Made by a program: the position numbers and the translations under genes | In this document: positions 10,406-22,002 of the stretch, one piece after another | Position numbering within the stretch: position 1 is the stretch's first letter | Layout: each line of letters starts with the position of its first letter | The notes under the pieces: generated by a model | Database searches by the model: none | What the model saw: only the letters and a program-made list of their open reading frames with translations | What the model was told of the DNA's origin: nothing | From: Emydura subglobosa | Taxonomy: Eukaryota > Chordata > Testudines > Chelidae | Assembly (NCBI GenBank): GCA_007922225.1 | Contig: ML679961.1 | Span: 61,817,430 to 61,881,429 of the forward strand | Direction: 5' to 3' | Length of the DNA: 64,000 bases

Positions 10406-12488
10406 TGGATGATTTGTTGATACGGTGTCTAAGTAAACACATAAAATGCAGCATCAGAAAATAAAATTCAGGTTCTTTGGCCCCAAAAGCACAAGTTTGT
10501 ACCCAATAAGTTAACTGAACAAGTCCACTAGCTCAGCCAGTAGAGGGAACCCAAAGACTGTACACTTGAGGAGATCATAACATTCCATCACCTAGAAAGA
10601 AATGTGGTATATATACAACCAGAGAGCTTAAGAATCCCTGCTTTTAACTCTCTGACCCATCTGCTGGGACGGCAGCATCTACTATGATGCAATAGGAACA
10701 TAGAAAGATACATGTATATAGATAAAGAGAGAGAGCATGTGCACTTATAGAAGAAAACTTTAGGACCAATTGCATCAGTTTGCTATTTTAATTTACTTAA
10801 TTATTTTTATCACTTGGCATTGCTCCCCAACAACAGGGAAGATGATCTGGGAAGATTTCAGTGTCTATGAAGAAGCAGTTTGCTAACAGACTTGTACAGT
10901 ATTCCCAGTGTTTATATTGCTTTTTCAGCTAAAGTGATGCTGTGTTGCAAACGTTCTTGGAATGAATAATGTTAACAAGAGAGTTGTTGGGGTTTTTTTG
11001 GCATCAGATGCAAGCAAGGGTCTTTCCCCATCCCATCCTCCACTCCTTGAGAATTTCCTTTACCAAGCTGTGATGTTTTGGAAAAGCTACAATGAGTTTC
11101 CCATGAGTTTTCTGGCAGCCCACATGAATCCCTTTTCAATATCTTGAACTCAATTTGCATGTGAAAACAGAGGTTACTCTAAAACAATCCAAATGTCAAC
11201 TGATTAAGAAACGCTTCCACTGCATTTCATTATGGAAATTATTGAAGGGCAACAAAGAGAACTTTGTGGACAAGTGAGTGCATCTGAAAGAGATTAGGAA
11301 ACTTGAAAATTGTATTTTGTTGTTACATCAAGCTACCTTGTAGAGAAGAAAGCTATCAGTCTTCTCCACTATTCTTTTCATTTTTCATGGGCGTGTCTGC
11401 CCTAGAACACTTTGTACCCACTTTCAGGAATAGTGCAGCTGCAACAATGCTTGCAATGGTTTAAGGAAAAGGATAGACAAGACTTGGGTATTGATTTTCC
11501 ATGAAGTGGTAAAAACAACTGAGCCCTGTCTACACCAGTGGCTATTGCTACTGCTAGTTTAGCTGTACCATTGCTGGGAAAGGTTTTCTGTGTCTTGTCG
11601 ATAGTGAATATTAAATATCCTTAAAATTACCTATTGTTTCTGAAGCTCTTTTGGAGGTAGCTACCAGAATATTAGAAAAGAGAAGGGAATATATAGACAA
11701 GTTGTTCTGCTACTGGACAGTGTTCCCCTCCCTTTGAGCTCAGAAATGTATAAAGTTCATCCCACCTCCTCAATGTTATCCCCTAATGTAAAAAAAATTA
11801 GTATTATCCAGATGCAAAATAGCCATGACAATTCATTTATGCCCAAACTGCAGGCTTCCTATACCATCTTCCTTCAAAGTTAACTTTAACTCAAGACAAG
11901 TGCTCTAATTACAGGCTAAATTTTAAAATCAGGCATTTGAATTATTTTAATTTAGACTCTTGCATTTTAAGTTTGAGCAGATTCCTTATTCTTGTGGTTA
12001 TATTGCTAAAGCAGCCATAGATATTGGGGGGGAGGGATGGGGAGGGATAGCAAAATCTCCTAAATTGCTATCTAAACAGAGTTACACTTTTCAGCCATTA
12101 CATTTTAACAAAGACCACAGATTGTCTGTGGATGCTGTTTTCTATTCATCTCTTCCCTCCTCTTTCTGATTCAAAAGGTTCTCTCATATTTGACACTTGA
12201 AATAGCTTCTGTTAATTATGAGATCATTCAAGGTCTGTCACCCAATCACATTGGTATTCCTCACAGCAGACTATACAGAGCTATCAGCTAAAAGGGCAGA
12301 ATACCATGAGTTGCAGGACTCTGTGGTGATCCTTTACAGAGTTTTGCTGGCTTTTTCCAATAAAGCTATGTTGTCACTTAATATAGATGGGTTCTTTGCA
12401 GTGTGAATTAGTGCAGGTTCATGCTAGTTTGACACACTTTTCAGCTGATGGCATTATATTTACTTGAACACTTTCTGAGCCATCATTA
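10406..12488. other. unannotated AT-rich DNA
   Basis: No gene recognised; the longest open frame has 70 codons. GCCCTGTCTACACCAGTGGC near 11524 may be one end of a degraded MITE, but I found no partner. A G-rich run lies near 12009-12030. Confidence 0.4.
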
Positions 12489-12912
12489 TTAGAGCTGGGC
12501 AAATAATGGATTTTTGGTTTGCTGACAATTTTAAAAAAACAGGAAAAAAATAGTTTTGTGTTGAACAAAAATGATTTTTTTTTAAATTTTGAGTGAATGA
12601 AAAAAGTTTTTAAAAAATTGTTTTGAGTCAAAGTATTACATTTAGCCCAAAATTAAATATTTTAAATATTTAATTTCAATTGCAGGCATATGTCAATATC
12701 TTTCATGTTTGAAAAAATAAAGGGAATTTTGACACAAAAAGTAACGTGAAATAGAAAAATTTAATTTCAAAATTAAACGTTTCAATTTCAGATTTTTTTC
12801 AACTGAAACAATTTTATGAAATCAACATGAAAATGTGAAAATGTTTCAGTGTTGCCAAATCTGCATTTTTCACTGAAAAAAGTTTCAGTTGAAAAATTTT
12901 GCTCAAATCTAA
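12489..12912. mobile_element. AT-rich foldback MITE with TCATTA duplication
   Basis: Termini TTAGAGCTGGGCAAA and, reverse-complemented, TTAGATTTGAGCAAA match imperfectly and are flanked by the direct repeat TCATTA. The interior is full of TTTCAGTTGAAAAA-type inverted segments. A relative is at 51192-51592 (GAGCTGG start, GAGCTC end). The hAT superfamily is likely, though the duplication is shorter than the usual 8 bp. Confidence 0.65.
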
Positions 12913-13474
12913 TCATTACTCTATTGTGTCACAAGTGAACTGTGAGTACAATGATTTTATCCTAGTTCCTTACAGGTATCTATCCAAATTAGAAGACCAT
13001 CATTTAACTGGCAGTCTCTGTTCTGAAACCTCAGCATAGGGGCAGCAGATGATGGTGCAGGTTAGGATTGTGGTGTGTTGCTAAAGCTCACAATTACATG
13101 GGGAGAGGAGAGATCAGATCAGCTGCAGAACAGAAGGTGGGTAAGGACTGAGGATGCTGGTTACTGTGGTCTCATTCTGCAGATGATCTGCAAAAGGTAG
13201 CATGGGAAGAAGTGAGTCAGCAGTGAGGCCCCAAGCAGCGCACACTGGTGGCTAATCTGAAGCACTGCTCCTTCCTAGGCCCTCTATTTAGGCCAGGTTA
13301 TGGAGAACTGCACTGCCTTCCCCAATATGGCAGCCTTGTCCATGAGCTGGAGCTCAGGTCTAAAATAGCACAAAGTTCTGCAGGTCAAGAGTGAGCGTTG
13401 GCAGAGCTCCAGACTGCAACAGTAAGGACTGAACAGCCTTGGCAGTGGAATTGTCCAGAACCTGCCTGTAGCAG
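12913..13474. other. unannotated DNA
   Basis: Moderately GC-rich stretch without a recognisable repeat or exon. Confidence 0.4.
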
Positions 13475-14365
13475 AGAATCATAGAAACATAGGGCTAGAA
13501 GAGAAACTGAAGAAGTCATCAACTCCAGCCTCCTGTGGTGAGGCAGGACCACAGCCTCTCTTGGAAAACTATTCCAGAGCTCAACTATGCTTATAGTTAG
13601 AAAAATTGTCCTAATATCCAACCTAGATCTCCCTCGCTGCAGATTAAGCCCATTACTTCTTGTCCCACCCTCAGTGGACATGGAGAATAATCAGTCACTA
13701 TCCTCTTTATAACAACACTTAACATATTTGAAGATTTATCAGGTTTGCCCTTAGTTGTCTTTTCTCAAGAATGAACATGCCCAGTTTCTTTTAACCTTTC
13801 CTCCTAGGTCAGGTTTTCTAAAGCTTTCATCATTTTTGTTGCCCTCCTCTGGACTCTCTCCAGTTTGTCCACATCTTTCCTAAAATGTGGCACCCAGAAT
13901 TGGACACAGTACTCCAGCTCAGGCCTCAATCATGCTGAAAAGAGCAGGACAATTATCTCCTATGTCTTACATACAACACTCTTGTTGATACACCCCAAAA
14001 GGATATTAGCTTTTTTTGCAACTTCATCATATTGTTGACTCATATTCAATTGTGATCCACTAACGCCAGATCCTTTTCAGCAGTACTATCGCGTACACAG
14101 TTATTTCCCATTTTGTAGTTGTGCATTTGATTTTTCCTTCCTAAGTGATGTACTTTGCTCTTGTCTTTATTGAATTTCATCTAATTGAATTCAGACCAAT
14201 TCTCCTATTTGTCAAGGTCCTTTTGAATTCCAATCCTGTCCTCCAAAGTGCTTGCAACCCCTCCCAGCTTGGTGTCATCTGCATATTTTATCATCATATT
14301 CCCCTCTCGATTAGTCAAATAATTAATTAAAATATTAGCTAGTACTGGACCCATGACCGACTCTA
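13475..14365 (-). mobile_element. CR1 LINE, 3' portion, decayed
   Basis: The 3' end is at the left (AGAATCATAGAAACATAGGG). To the right is the reverse complement of the end of ORF2: the plus strand shows TTGTTGCCCTCCTCTGGACT and GGACACAGTACTCCAGCTCA, both standard inverse CR1 landmarks encoding the region downstream of the RT. The best remaining minus frame is 98 codons (13385-13681), partly over the 3' UTR. The copy is more diverged than the one at 22.0-24.3 kb. The 5' part beyond about 14365 is missing. Confidence 0.9.
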
Positions 14366-15096
14366 GCCTGTACTAACAGTCCTTCAATTTCATGAGCACA
14401 AATTTCACACACAAAACCTTTTTAGAAAACTGCAAATCCAATAAATCAGTGGGCTGACGTGGGATGCTGGTTATTAATGACCTTTCATAACTCATTCTTG
14501 CTCCATTACTCATGAGTTATAAGGTCATCAATCTCTCTCTGAAACAAATGGTGATTTCAGAGCCTAATTATTGGATCCAGATACCCATCACTGTTCTTCC
14601 CAATACAGGCATTTCCAAATGGAGAAAGTACTGGAATTAGTTTAAGGAAGGGAAGTTCATGGTTATTTTATAAGAAACACTATTTTTAGAGAGATTGTCA
14701 CTGCAGGGGAAGATGGGGACACCAAAATATCGTCATTATTTAAACATAAACGCATGTATTCTTCATGGACTAATTCTCCTGTCACTTACAGAGGAGATTT
14801 TTCTAAGACAAAAATGGCATTTAGATGCCTAATGCCTACTGAATTTTTTTTAAGGGGAAAGAATACATTCTCTGTGTGATATATAGGGACTTACCTGCAC
14901 GTACATATTCCACTAGTGGAATTAGAGGGTAAATCCCAGCATTTTGCACTGGAATTGTACCCTTTGCTGCCTTCTCTATTTATCTAGATCCAATGTAAAG
15001 GAAGCAGGAAGATACAACACTCAGAATAATGCTGTACATAGCACTTATATATGAGGGGGAAATATATTTTGTCAGAAATCCATAGTTCCCTTTATT
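14366..15096. other. unannotated DNA
   Basis: Unique-looking AT-rich sequence with no supported feature. Confidence 0.4.
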
Positions 15097-15200
15097 GTTT
15101 GCACTGTGGTAGCCATGTTGGTCCCAGGATATTAGAGACACAAGGTGCGTTAAGCTGGCCCAATAATTATTACCTCATTCGTCTTGTCTCTCTCATAGTT
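15097..15200 (+). repeat. unclassified interspersed repeat (copy 2)
   Basis: GTGGTAGCCATGTTGGTCCC and AGGATATTAGAGACACAAGG match the copy at 45107-45215 and the reverse complement of 3418-3512. The copy is degenerate after GCTGGCCCAATAATTATTACC. Confidence 0.6.
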
Positions 15201-16391
15201 CCCTTTAGTCTTATATACTCTAGGAAAATTCTCTGTTGGTGACCCTGGGTGTCAGTAATGAGTGTTGCTTAAGTGGTGATGAACACGGTTTACTGTAAGA
15301 GATCTCCAGGACAAACCATGTAGAACAAAATTTCTACCTATCCTCCCACACCGTTGTGGGGGAAAAAGAAAATGTGGTTTGCATGCATGTCCTTTTGGAA
15401 ATCAATCACTAAAGTTCACCCACCTGTACATGCTGCCTTAGTTTACTATTGTGGGTGGGACTGGGAGATGGGGGAAGAGATAGAAAGTTCCCCCTGTTGG
15501 AGTTTACCAAATCAGGGAAGAAAAATATAACTCTACTTTTGTAGTTTTAAACTGGAAACATGAACCCATAATTCTTTATGTCAAGTACTTTGGGAGGGAA
15601 AGATCCTCTGGCTTGAATTGGAGGTGCATCCCATCAATCCAAAAGTAGGTATGTTCTTCTGTGATTTATACTAGAATATAGTAATAGCTGGATAGAAGCA
15701 GATTTATGTGGCATGTGTGTAATTTAGATCCAAAATGAGCTGTAGTGTCACTTATAATGAGCCTTAGCTGTGAGGTATGTTCCCCATTCTCTCACTTGTC
15801 AGGCATTTCAATTATCTCTCTCACACTTTGTTATAAATAAAGCTGTAAAGAGATGTTCACATCCAAGCCAACTGCAAAAGTGAATGGGTTAAGGGACGCA
15901 AGCTTCACCTGCATATATTTGTTTTTTACTCAGGATTACTAGAATCCAAGATAATATCATTATGCAGAAGAGACCAGGTTGTTTTCCACCACAAAAGTTC
16001 AGATTTGTCTATCGCCGATTATGTCTCTCCATGACCATTATTTGAAAGAAAGAGAAAAACATAACCCCAAAGCATTTAAACTGCACAGTTCAGTATTTTG
16101 GAACATTAGATTTTACAACTCTGCAAATCTCCAGGTTTCTTCAATAGCCTCTTTCTTGGTACCTAACAAAAGCTCACAATTCCTCTCAAAAGCATCTGCT
16201 TTCAGACCTTGGCAATTATGTTAATAGCTAGTACCAAAATAGAATAATCTTCCCTCCACTGCCATTTCCTCCCTCCCCCACCCCATGTTTTGTCCTACAT
16301 TTTTTCCCACCACTTGGCTTGTCTCTCTAAGTCAGGAAGACAGAGAAAGAGGTGCTATGGATACAATTCCTAATGTAGAACACATCTGTCC
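15201..16391. other. unannotated AT-rich DNA
   Basis: No supported gene or repeat; open frames of at most 81 codons look like chance. Confidence 0.4.
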
Positions 16392-16688
16392 AAGGTTATT
16401 GGCTACACTACTGACTTCTGCCAGCATAGCTATGCTGGTTAGGGATGTGATGAGGCATGATCCCTGATCAACAGAGGTGTGCTAGCAGAAAACCCTAGTA
16501 CAGATGCAGTTATACTGGCAAAACTGCACTTTTAGCAATATAGCTTGTTCTACTCATACGTGATTTTACTATCCTGGTACAAAGCTCAGTTTTGCCGGTG
16601 TAGCTGGGTCCACACTAGGAGCGCTTTGCCGGTATACAATACCAGCGTTCCTATGCCAACAAAGCTTTCCTAGTGCAGACATACACTT
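16392..16688. mobile_element. MITE with TGTCTGCACT-type ends
   Basis: The left end AAGGTTATTGGCTACACTA and the reverse-complemented right end AAGTGTATGTCTGCACTAGG are inverted relatives. Internal hairpins such as GCATAGCTATGC are typical of these elements. The tip resembles the Harbinger terminus, so mobilisation by a Harbinger-type transposase is plausible. No clear target duplication. Confidence 0.6.
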
Positions 16689-19600
16689 ATACACCATATA
16701 ATACAGCACAAATTATAAACATAATATTTATACATAATCAGGTTAAATAGATGGACATTTGTAACTTTAAACAAATGAACAAAAACTTTCAGAGGTCAAG
16801 GATTTATTTACAGGTGACTTGACTTCCCTGGTTATTAACTGCTACTGAAATTAAAGTGAACATGCTCCAGACATTTCTTAAAGTATTTGCTTTCTACAGA
16901 CTTTGCTCTTTTATAACCCAGTCTGTGCTTTTTGGTGGGGCTTTCTTTAAAAACAATTAACGGCAGCATTTAAAACAATCATTTGCATTTAGAAGATATT
17001 GTTGCATCTGCTCATGTCTGTGATCCTGATGCTCTTTCTATGAAATAAGACATGGATCATTCTATAACAGGCAAAAGTTCTCCCCAGTAACGTCTTCCAG
17101 AACTTGATGAATTCTAAAATGAAACTATTAAAAGACTAAACAGAATACGACATATTAATTTTTTGGAAGATAGCTTTTGTTTTTCTCCTGCTAAAATAAG
17201 GGATGCCCACTAACAATGATTCTTTCTCCATAACTGGAAGATAGTTTAACTTCAATGTAACTGATAATTCTTCTCCTAGAGAAGGTTTGATTCAGAGTTT
17301 GGAGACAACTTCCTTATTCCTAGCTTCATGTTCCTGGATTTACAGTTTGTTGATATTATGGAGGAGCTGTAGCAGCTTCATAATCAAGGAGTTGAATTTT
17401 AAACATAAATCAAGAATTAAATCCCTTAAATTAACCTTGAATGTCACACAATCTGACCAATGTGTATCCTTTCAGCAAGGACAAACTTGAATTTTCTGGG
17501 CTATTTTGGGCAATTTCTGGGCAATTACTTTAAGCTGTAATTAAAGAATGTAATAATCCTGTGACAGTCATGAAACATCTATGTAATAATCTAAGAATAA
17601 TGAGATGCAGTAATGTTATGAACACTGTATGTGACCTGGCAGTAAGGTAAAGTTACTGTATAACTATGGTCAGCTACTAGAATTTCCTGAATGATTGAAT
17701 TGATATAAGTTATATTGGGGACAGTGGAACGTTTAATAATGCTTGAATTCAATGCAGATTGGGAAAGAAGGCAACACAATGGCTTCCCAGATAAGAAACT
17801 CCAGGCACACGATTGAAAAACAGTGAGGGAGCTGTTAGTTTTAAGGATCCTATCTCCTGTCTCCAACAAATTGCAAGTCTTGTTTTGCCACAGCTGGGAG
17901 TTACAGGGCTACAAACAGTTTAAAAGTGATGTGATTCCTGTTAAGGAGGTGATCAATGGCAAGAACGAAAGAAACACTCGTGACAGAAGGGAGTAGTCAT
18001 TGAACTGTGACAGAGGAGACAAGCTGCATAGGAAGAGGCACTGCAGAGGGTTCTATAAGAAATTAGACTGACCAGGTCCCCATGTAGAAGATGGCTAGAT
18101 ACCTGGGAAGCTAGACATGTGCTTAGTCTGTTTTATTATTTTAAGATCTGTTTTTCTCTTAAATGCTTTTGTTCTAACAAACAAAACTTTGCAGAAAGAA
18201 GGCTGGCTGCTCAGTGGTTACCATCGTCATGGCTTCTGAATGGAACAGAATTGCAGGGTCTGCACACAGCAGTGAATGAATCCAATTATACCTTTTCCGG
18301 TATGCCTGAAAGGGATCCCTTAGAATTAATAACTAATTAATAACTTCGTCCCCCACTTGGATTTATGTGGATACCCAACTTGAGACACTAAACTTGGGTA
18401 ATGGTACTACAAAGATGTATTTACTCTCTGAGGATCCTGTGGCACATCTGTTTAATAAACAATTGAAAGGATCCCAAATAGCAGGATGTCCTGGTAGTGT
18501 CCTATTTTAAAGCACTAGCCCGACAAATGCAGATTGTTTGCTATTAATGAGAATGTTGCAAATTTAGGAAAACATTGTCTTAAAGTGAGCCTATGTGATT
18601 ATTTAAGTGATGAAAATTGCCATGTAAACAAAAGCCATAAAACAAGAGAAATTTTGTAGTCAATGAGAAACAATGCAATAAAACGATTACCTCCCAAACC
18701 ACTACCCAAACATTAAAGTCTCAGAACTGAGAGCAAAAATACCAGAAAAGTGTCAATACTTCCATTTTCTTTCTTCCACTGTTGCATAAACTTATACATT
18801 ACCTGTGGAAATTGCTACAACTGTAAGTATATATCACCATAATTAATAATGAAAACAATAGCAGAGACAGCTGCTAATGATAATGCTATAAAGTTAATTA
18901 AGAGCAGTAGGGTTTTAATTGACTCGTGTCACTTGACAGCACTAACACACACAGCTAACTCTGCATCTTGCTTATCCTGTACAGACCTCTTCTGCATTTC
19001 GGTGCATGTTACACACAAAGCCTGCCACTTCTAACAGACACTTTCAGTAGTGTTTGGTTTAGCTCAGGTATTTAATGCTTCAGGAGAATCTCTGGAGAAG
19101 TATATGAAGAACCTAAGTATGAAGGTGACTGAGATGTAAATATTTTTTTTAAATGTGCAATCCTCTGAACACCGACACATGCAGAAGAGCAGTTGTGGCC
19201 GACCTGATAAACTGAAGGAAGAGAAGGTCATCATTACCATGAAAGCCAGGTGAAAGAATTCTCATCACTGGAGAAACCAGTGAAAAAGAGCTGCAAGTTC
19301 TTATGAAAACTTCAGGTTTCTCTCAAATCTCACGAATCAACAGTTGGTAGTTTTGAAACCTTCTCTAGTCAACATCTTGTGTGTTATTTTAAAAATTATA
19401 TTTCTATAATTACATGCAAGAGACATTCCAGAAGACACAAGACAGTTATGCAGTGAAGTGACATCCCATCAGCAAATATCTGTGCACAGGGCTACATTAA
19501 AATAACTTGGGGTTATAGGCCTGCATGACCCTGCCCTATGGTCTGAGGTTTCATCCTCTCAGGCATGTGTCACATATTTAAAGTGAAGCATTTGCTCAAG

Positions 19601-19956
19601 TGCTTTGCTGGATCAGGGCTGAAGAATTCAGTATGGTGTGCGCATTGTACTGTAGTTTTAGCTTATAAAGCACAGGGAATGGTATGCGTTTGCTGGTTTC
19701 ACTTTTAAAATGCTTTTGGAATAAATTAGACTTTTTTTAAAATTGAGTGACAGCATCTAGGGTCATATTTGGTATTCAATGAAATCTAAGAGGTTAGCTG
19801 ATTAATCAGAAAGGAATTTAGCATAGTTATAATAATTATACTACTGTAGAATACATTTTTAACCATTTTTCTATGTATACAGTGTGATTTATTTTCTTCG
19901 AATCAGACATCCGATGTGTGTATATCAGATATTAGACTGAAAAGAGTGATTGGATA
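16689..19956. other. unannotated AT-rich DNA
   Basis: About 3.3 kb of low-GC sequence with no recognised gene. Open frames are all below 95 codons. A fragment near 19575-19620 (GCTCAAGTGCTTTGCTGG) belongs to the foldback family of 10257-10405. Confidence 0.4.
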
Positions 19957-19964
19957 ATTATTAA

Positions 19965-20668
19965 TCGGGCTGTCAAATGATTAAAAAAATCATTGCAATT
20001 AATCTGAAGATTAAAAAATAGAGATAATTCATCACAGTTTTATTTGCTCTGTTAAACAGTAATAGAATACTAATTTAAGTTCAGCCTGAAAGCACGTCCT
20101 CTGAATGGTGGTCAAAGCATGAATGTTTAGCATATCTGGCACATAAATACCTTGCAACACCAGCTACAACAGTGCCATGCAAACACCTGTTCTCACTTTC
20201 AAGTGACATTGTAAATAAGAAGTGGAAAGCATTATCTCCTGTAAATGTAAACAAACGTGATTGGCTGAACAAGAGGTAGGACTCAGTTTTATATTTCTTT
20301 TGAGTGCAGTTATGTAAAAAACACAATTCTACCTTTGTAAATTGCACTTTCATGATAAAAAGATTGCATTACAGTACTTGTATGAGGTGAATTGAAAAAT
20401 ACTACCTAATTTATCTTCTTTACAGTGCAAATATTTTGAAAGAAAAAATAATAATATAAAGTGAGCACTGTACACTTGTATTCTGTGTTGTAGATGAAAT
20501 AAATATATTTGAAAATGTAGAAAAACGGTCAAAATATTTATAATAAATTTAAATTGGTATTCTATTATTGTTTAATAGAGCGATTTAAAACTGGTTCAGA
20601 GCAACTTTTAAAAATGTAGTTGTTTTTCGTTAATCTCTTGAGTTAACTGCAATTAATTGACAGCCCTA
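19965..20668. mobile_element. hAT DNA transposon, non-autonomous, intact duplication
   Basis: The element starts TCGGGCTGTCAAATGATTAA and ends with the inverse of TAGGGCTGTCAATTAATTGC. It is flanked on both sides by ATTATTAA (19957-19964 and 20669-20676), an exact 8 bp duplication diagnostic of hAT. The 704 bp interior has a 90-codon minus frame (20081-20353) without a transposase motif I can identify, so it is probably an internally deleted derivative. Confidence 0.88.
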
Positions 20669-20680
20669 ATTATTAACCTT

Positions 20681-20903
20681 CAGTGTGGCCTAGTGAATAG
20701 ATCACTAGCCTAGGACTCAAGAGCCCTGGGTTCTATTTCTGGCTTTACCACTGGCCTGCTGGTGACCTTGGGAAAGTCATTGCATCTCTGTGCCTCAGTT
20801 TCCCCCTCTGTAAAATGGGTCTGATGATACTAACTTCCTCTGTAAAGCACTTTGAGATCTCTGGATGAAGAGTGCTATATAAGAGCTAGATATTATATTG
20901 GTG
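20681..20903 (+). mobile_element. MIR/CORE-SINE, well preserved
   Basis: Full SINE layout: tRNA-like head (GTGGCCTAGTGAATAGATCA), CORE (GTGACCTTGGGAAAGTCATT, GCCTCAGTTTCCCCCTCTGT) and tail (AAGTGCTATATAAGAGCTAG with one base changed). Confidence 0.9.
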
Positions 20904-21865
20904 AGCTGGAGAATTAAACCTTTTTCACGTTTTCGTCCTTTGATATTTTTAATATTTTTGCACAAGCAGTGCACTGATATTAGGCTGATGCACAGCTATT
21001 TATCTCCTTACAGAACACAAATAATGTTGGTCCTTTGTTATTGCAATGTCTGCATCAAGCAGAGACCAGTTCAATGAAAGGCTTCATCTGAGTAAAAAAA
21101 GCATTTTGAAAAACTGACAGTAGCTTTGATCTCATTTTCAGATGAAGGTACCTTGTCCTCCATTTGTGACTGGCGTGCACAATCTCAGGGCCTTACTGGA
21201 ATCATCTCTGCTGGATTTCCATATAGAAGCAATGGGCAGAAATGCCTTTTTCCAACTTCTAGCTAGCCATGAGACAGTATCTTTTTCTCTTGGAAGCAGT
21301 CTTAACCACAATCATGAATGCTTTTGTCACCATAAGCTTTAAACTACTACAGCACACTCTACTTATAGGTGATGCTGCAAGCCATCTGGGGATTCCAACT
21401 TCTGCAGCTTGTTGGTAAGAACACATCACACCAGTGCTCTAACTTCTATGTGGGGTGCAAATCAAGTTGCAGATCAAATTCCAATAGTCATCATTTAGGC
21501 TCTTATAAGATCCTTTTTTAGGGATGTCTTCCTATATACCATACAGTACCTGCACAACATGGCTCCAATTCTAATACATATCTCCAGCAGCTACCACAAC
21601 AGGAATTAAATAAATAAGTAATAAAATAAATGGACCCAGAAAGCTCAGAGGCTGCCTCTTGATAAACTCTGCCATAACAACTAAGTTAATGGAGGGATTC
21701 TTGACAGTCCCCAGAACAGAAGATGTAGGGACCAAGAGAAGAACTTAATGGAAAATCTATGATGGTGGGTTTTGCCTCCACTAGAGGTCCCATTTAGTCC
21801 AAATCCTACTATTTTTAAGTCATGTTTGCAGTGCTATCACTTTTTACTGCAATTTGCCTAGAGGC
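20904..21865. other. unannotated DNA
   Basis: No supported feature. Confidence 0.4.
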
Positions 21866-22002
21866 AGCCTGTGGTCCAGTGGACAGTGCACTGGACTAGC
21901 AATCAGGAGATATGAATTATAATCCAAGCTGTGCTGCTGCTCATTGTGTCTTTGAGCAGGTCAAAACTTCTCTCTCAGTGCCTCAGCTGTTCCATCTGTA
22001 GA
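21866..22002 (+). mobile_element. MIR/CORE-SINE, left part
   Basis: Head and CORE are present (GCCTGTGGTCCAGTGGACAG, TGCCTCAGCTGTTCCATCTG). The SINE is cut by the CR1 that begins at 22003, and its tail resumes at 24346. Confidence 0.8.

Noticed and set aside
11519..11600. MITE at GCCCTGTCTACACCAGTGGC
   Set aside because: Only one end is visible; no inverted partner within several hundred bases.
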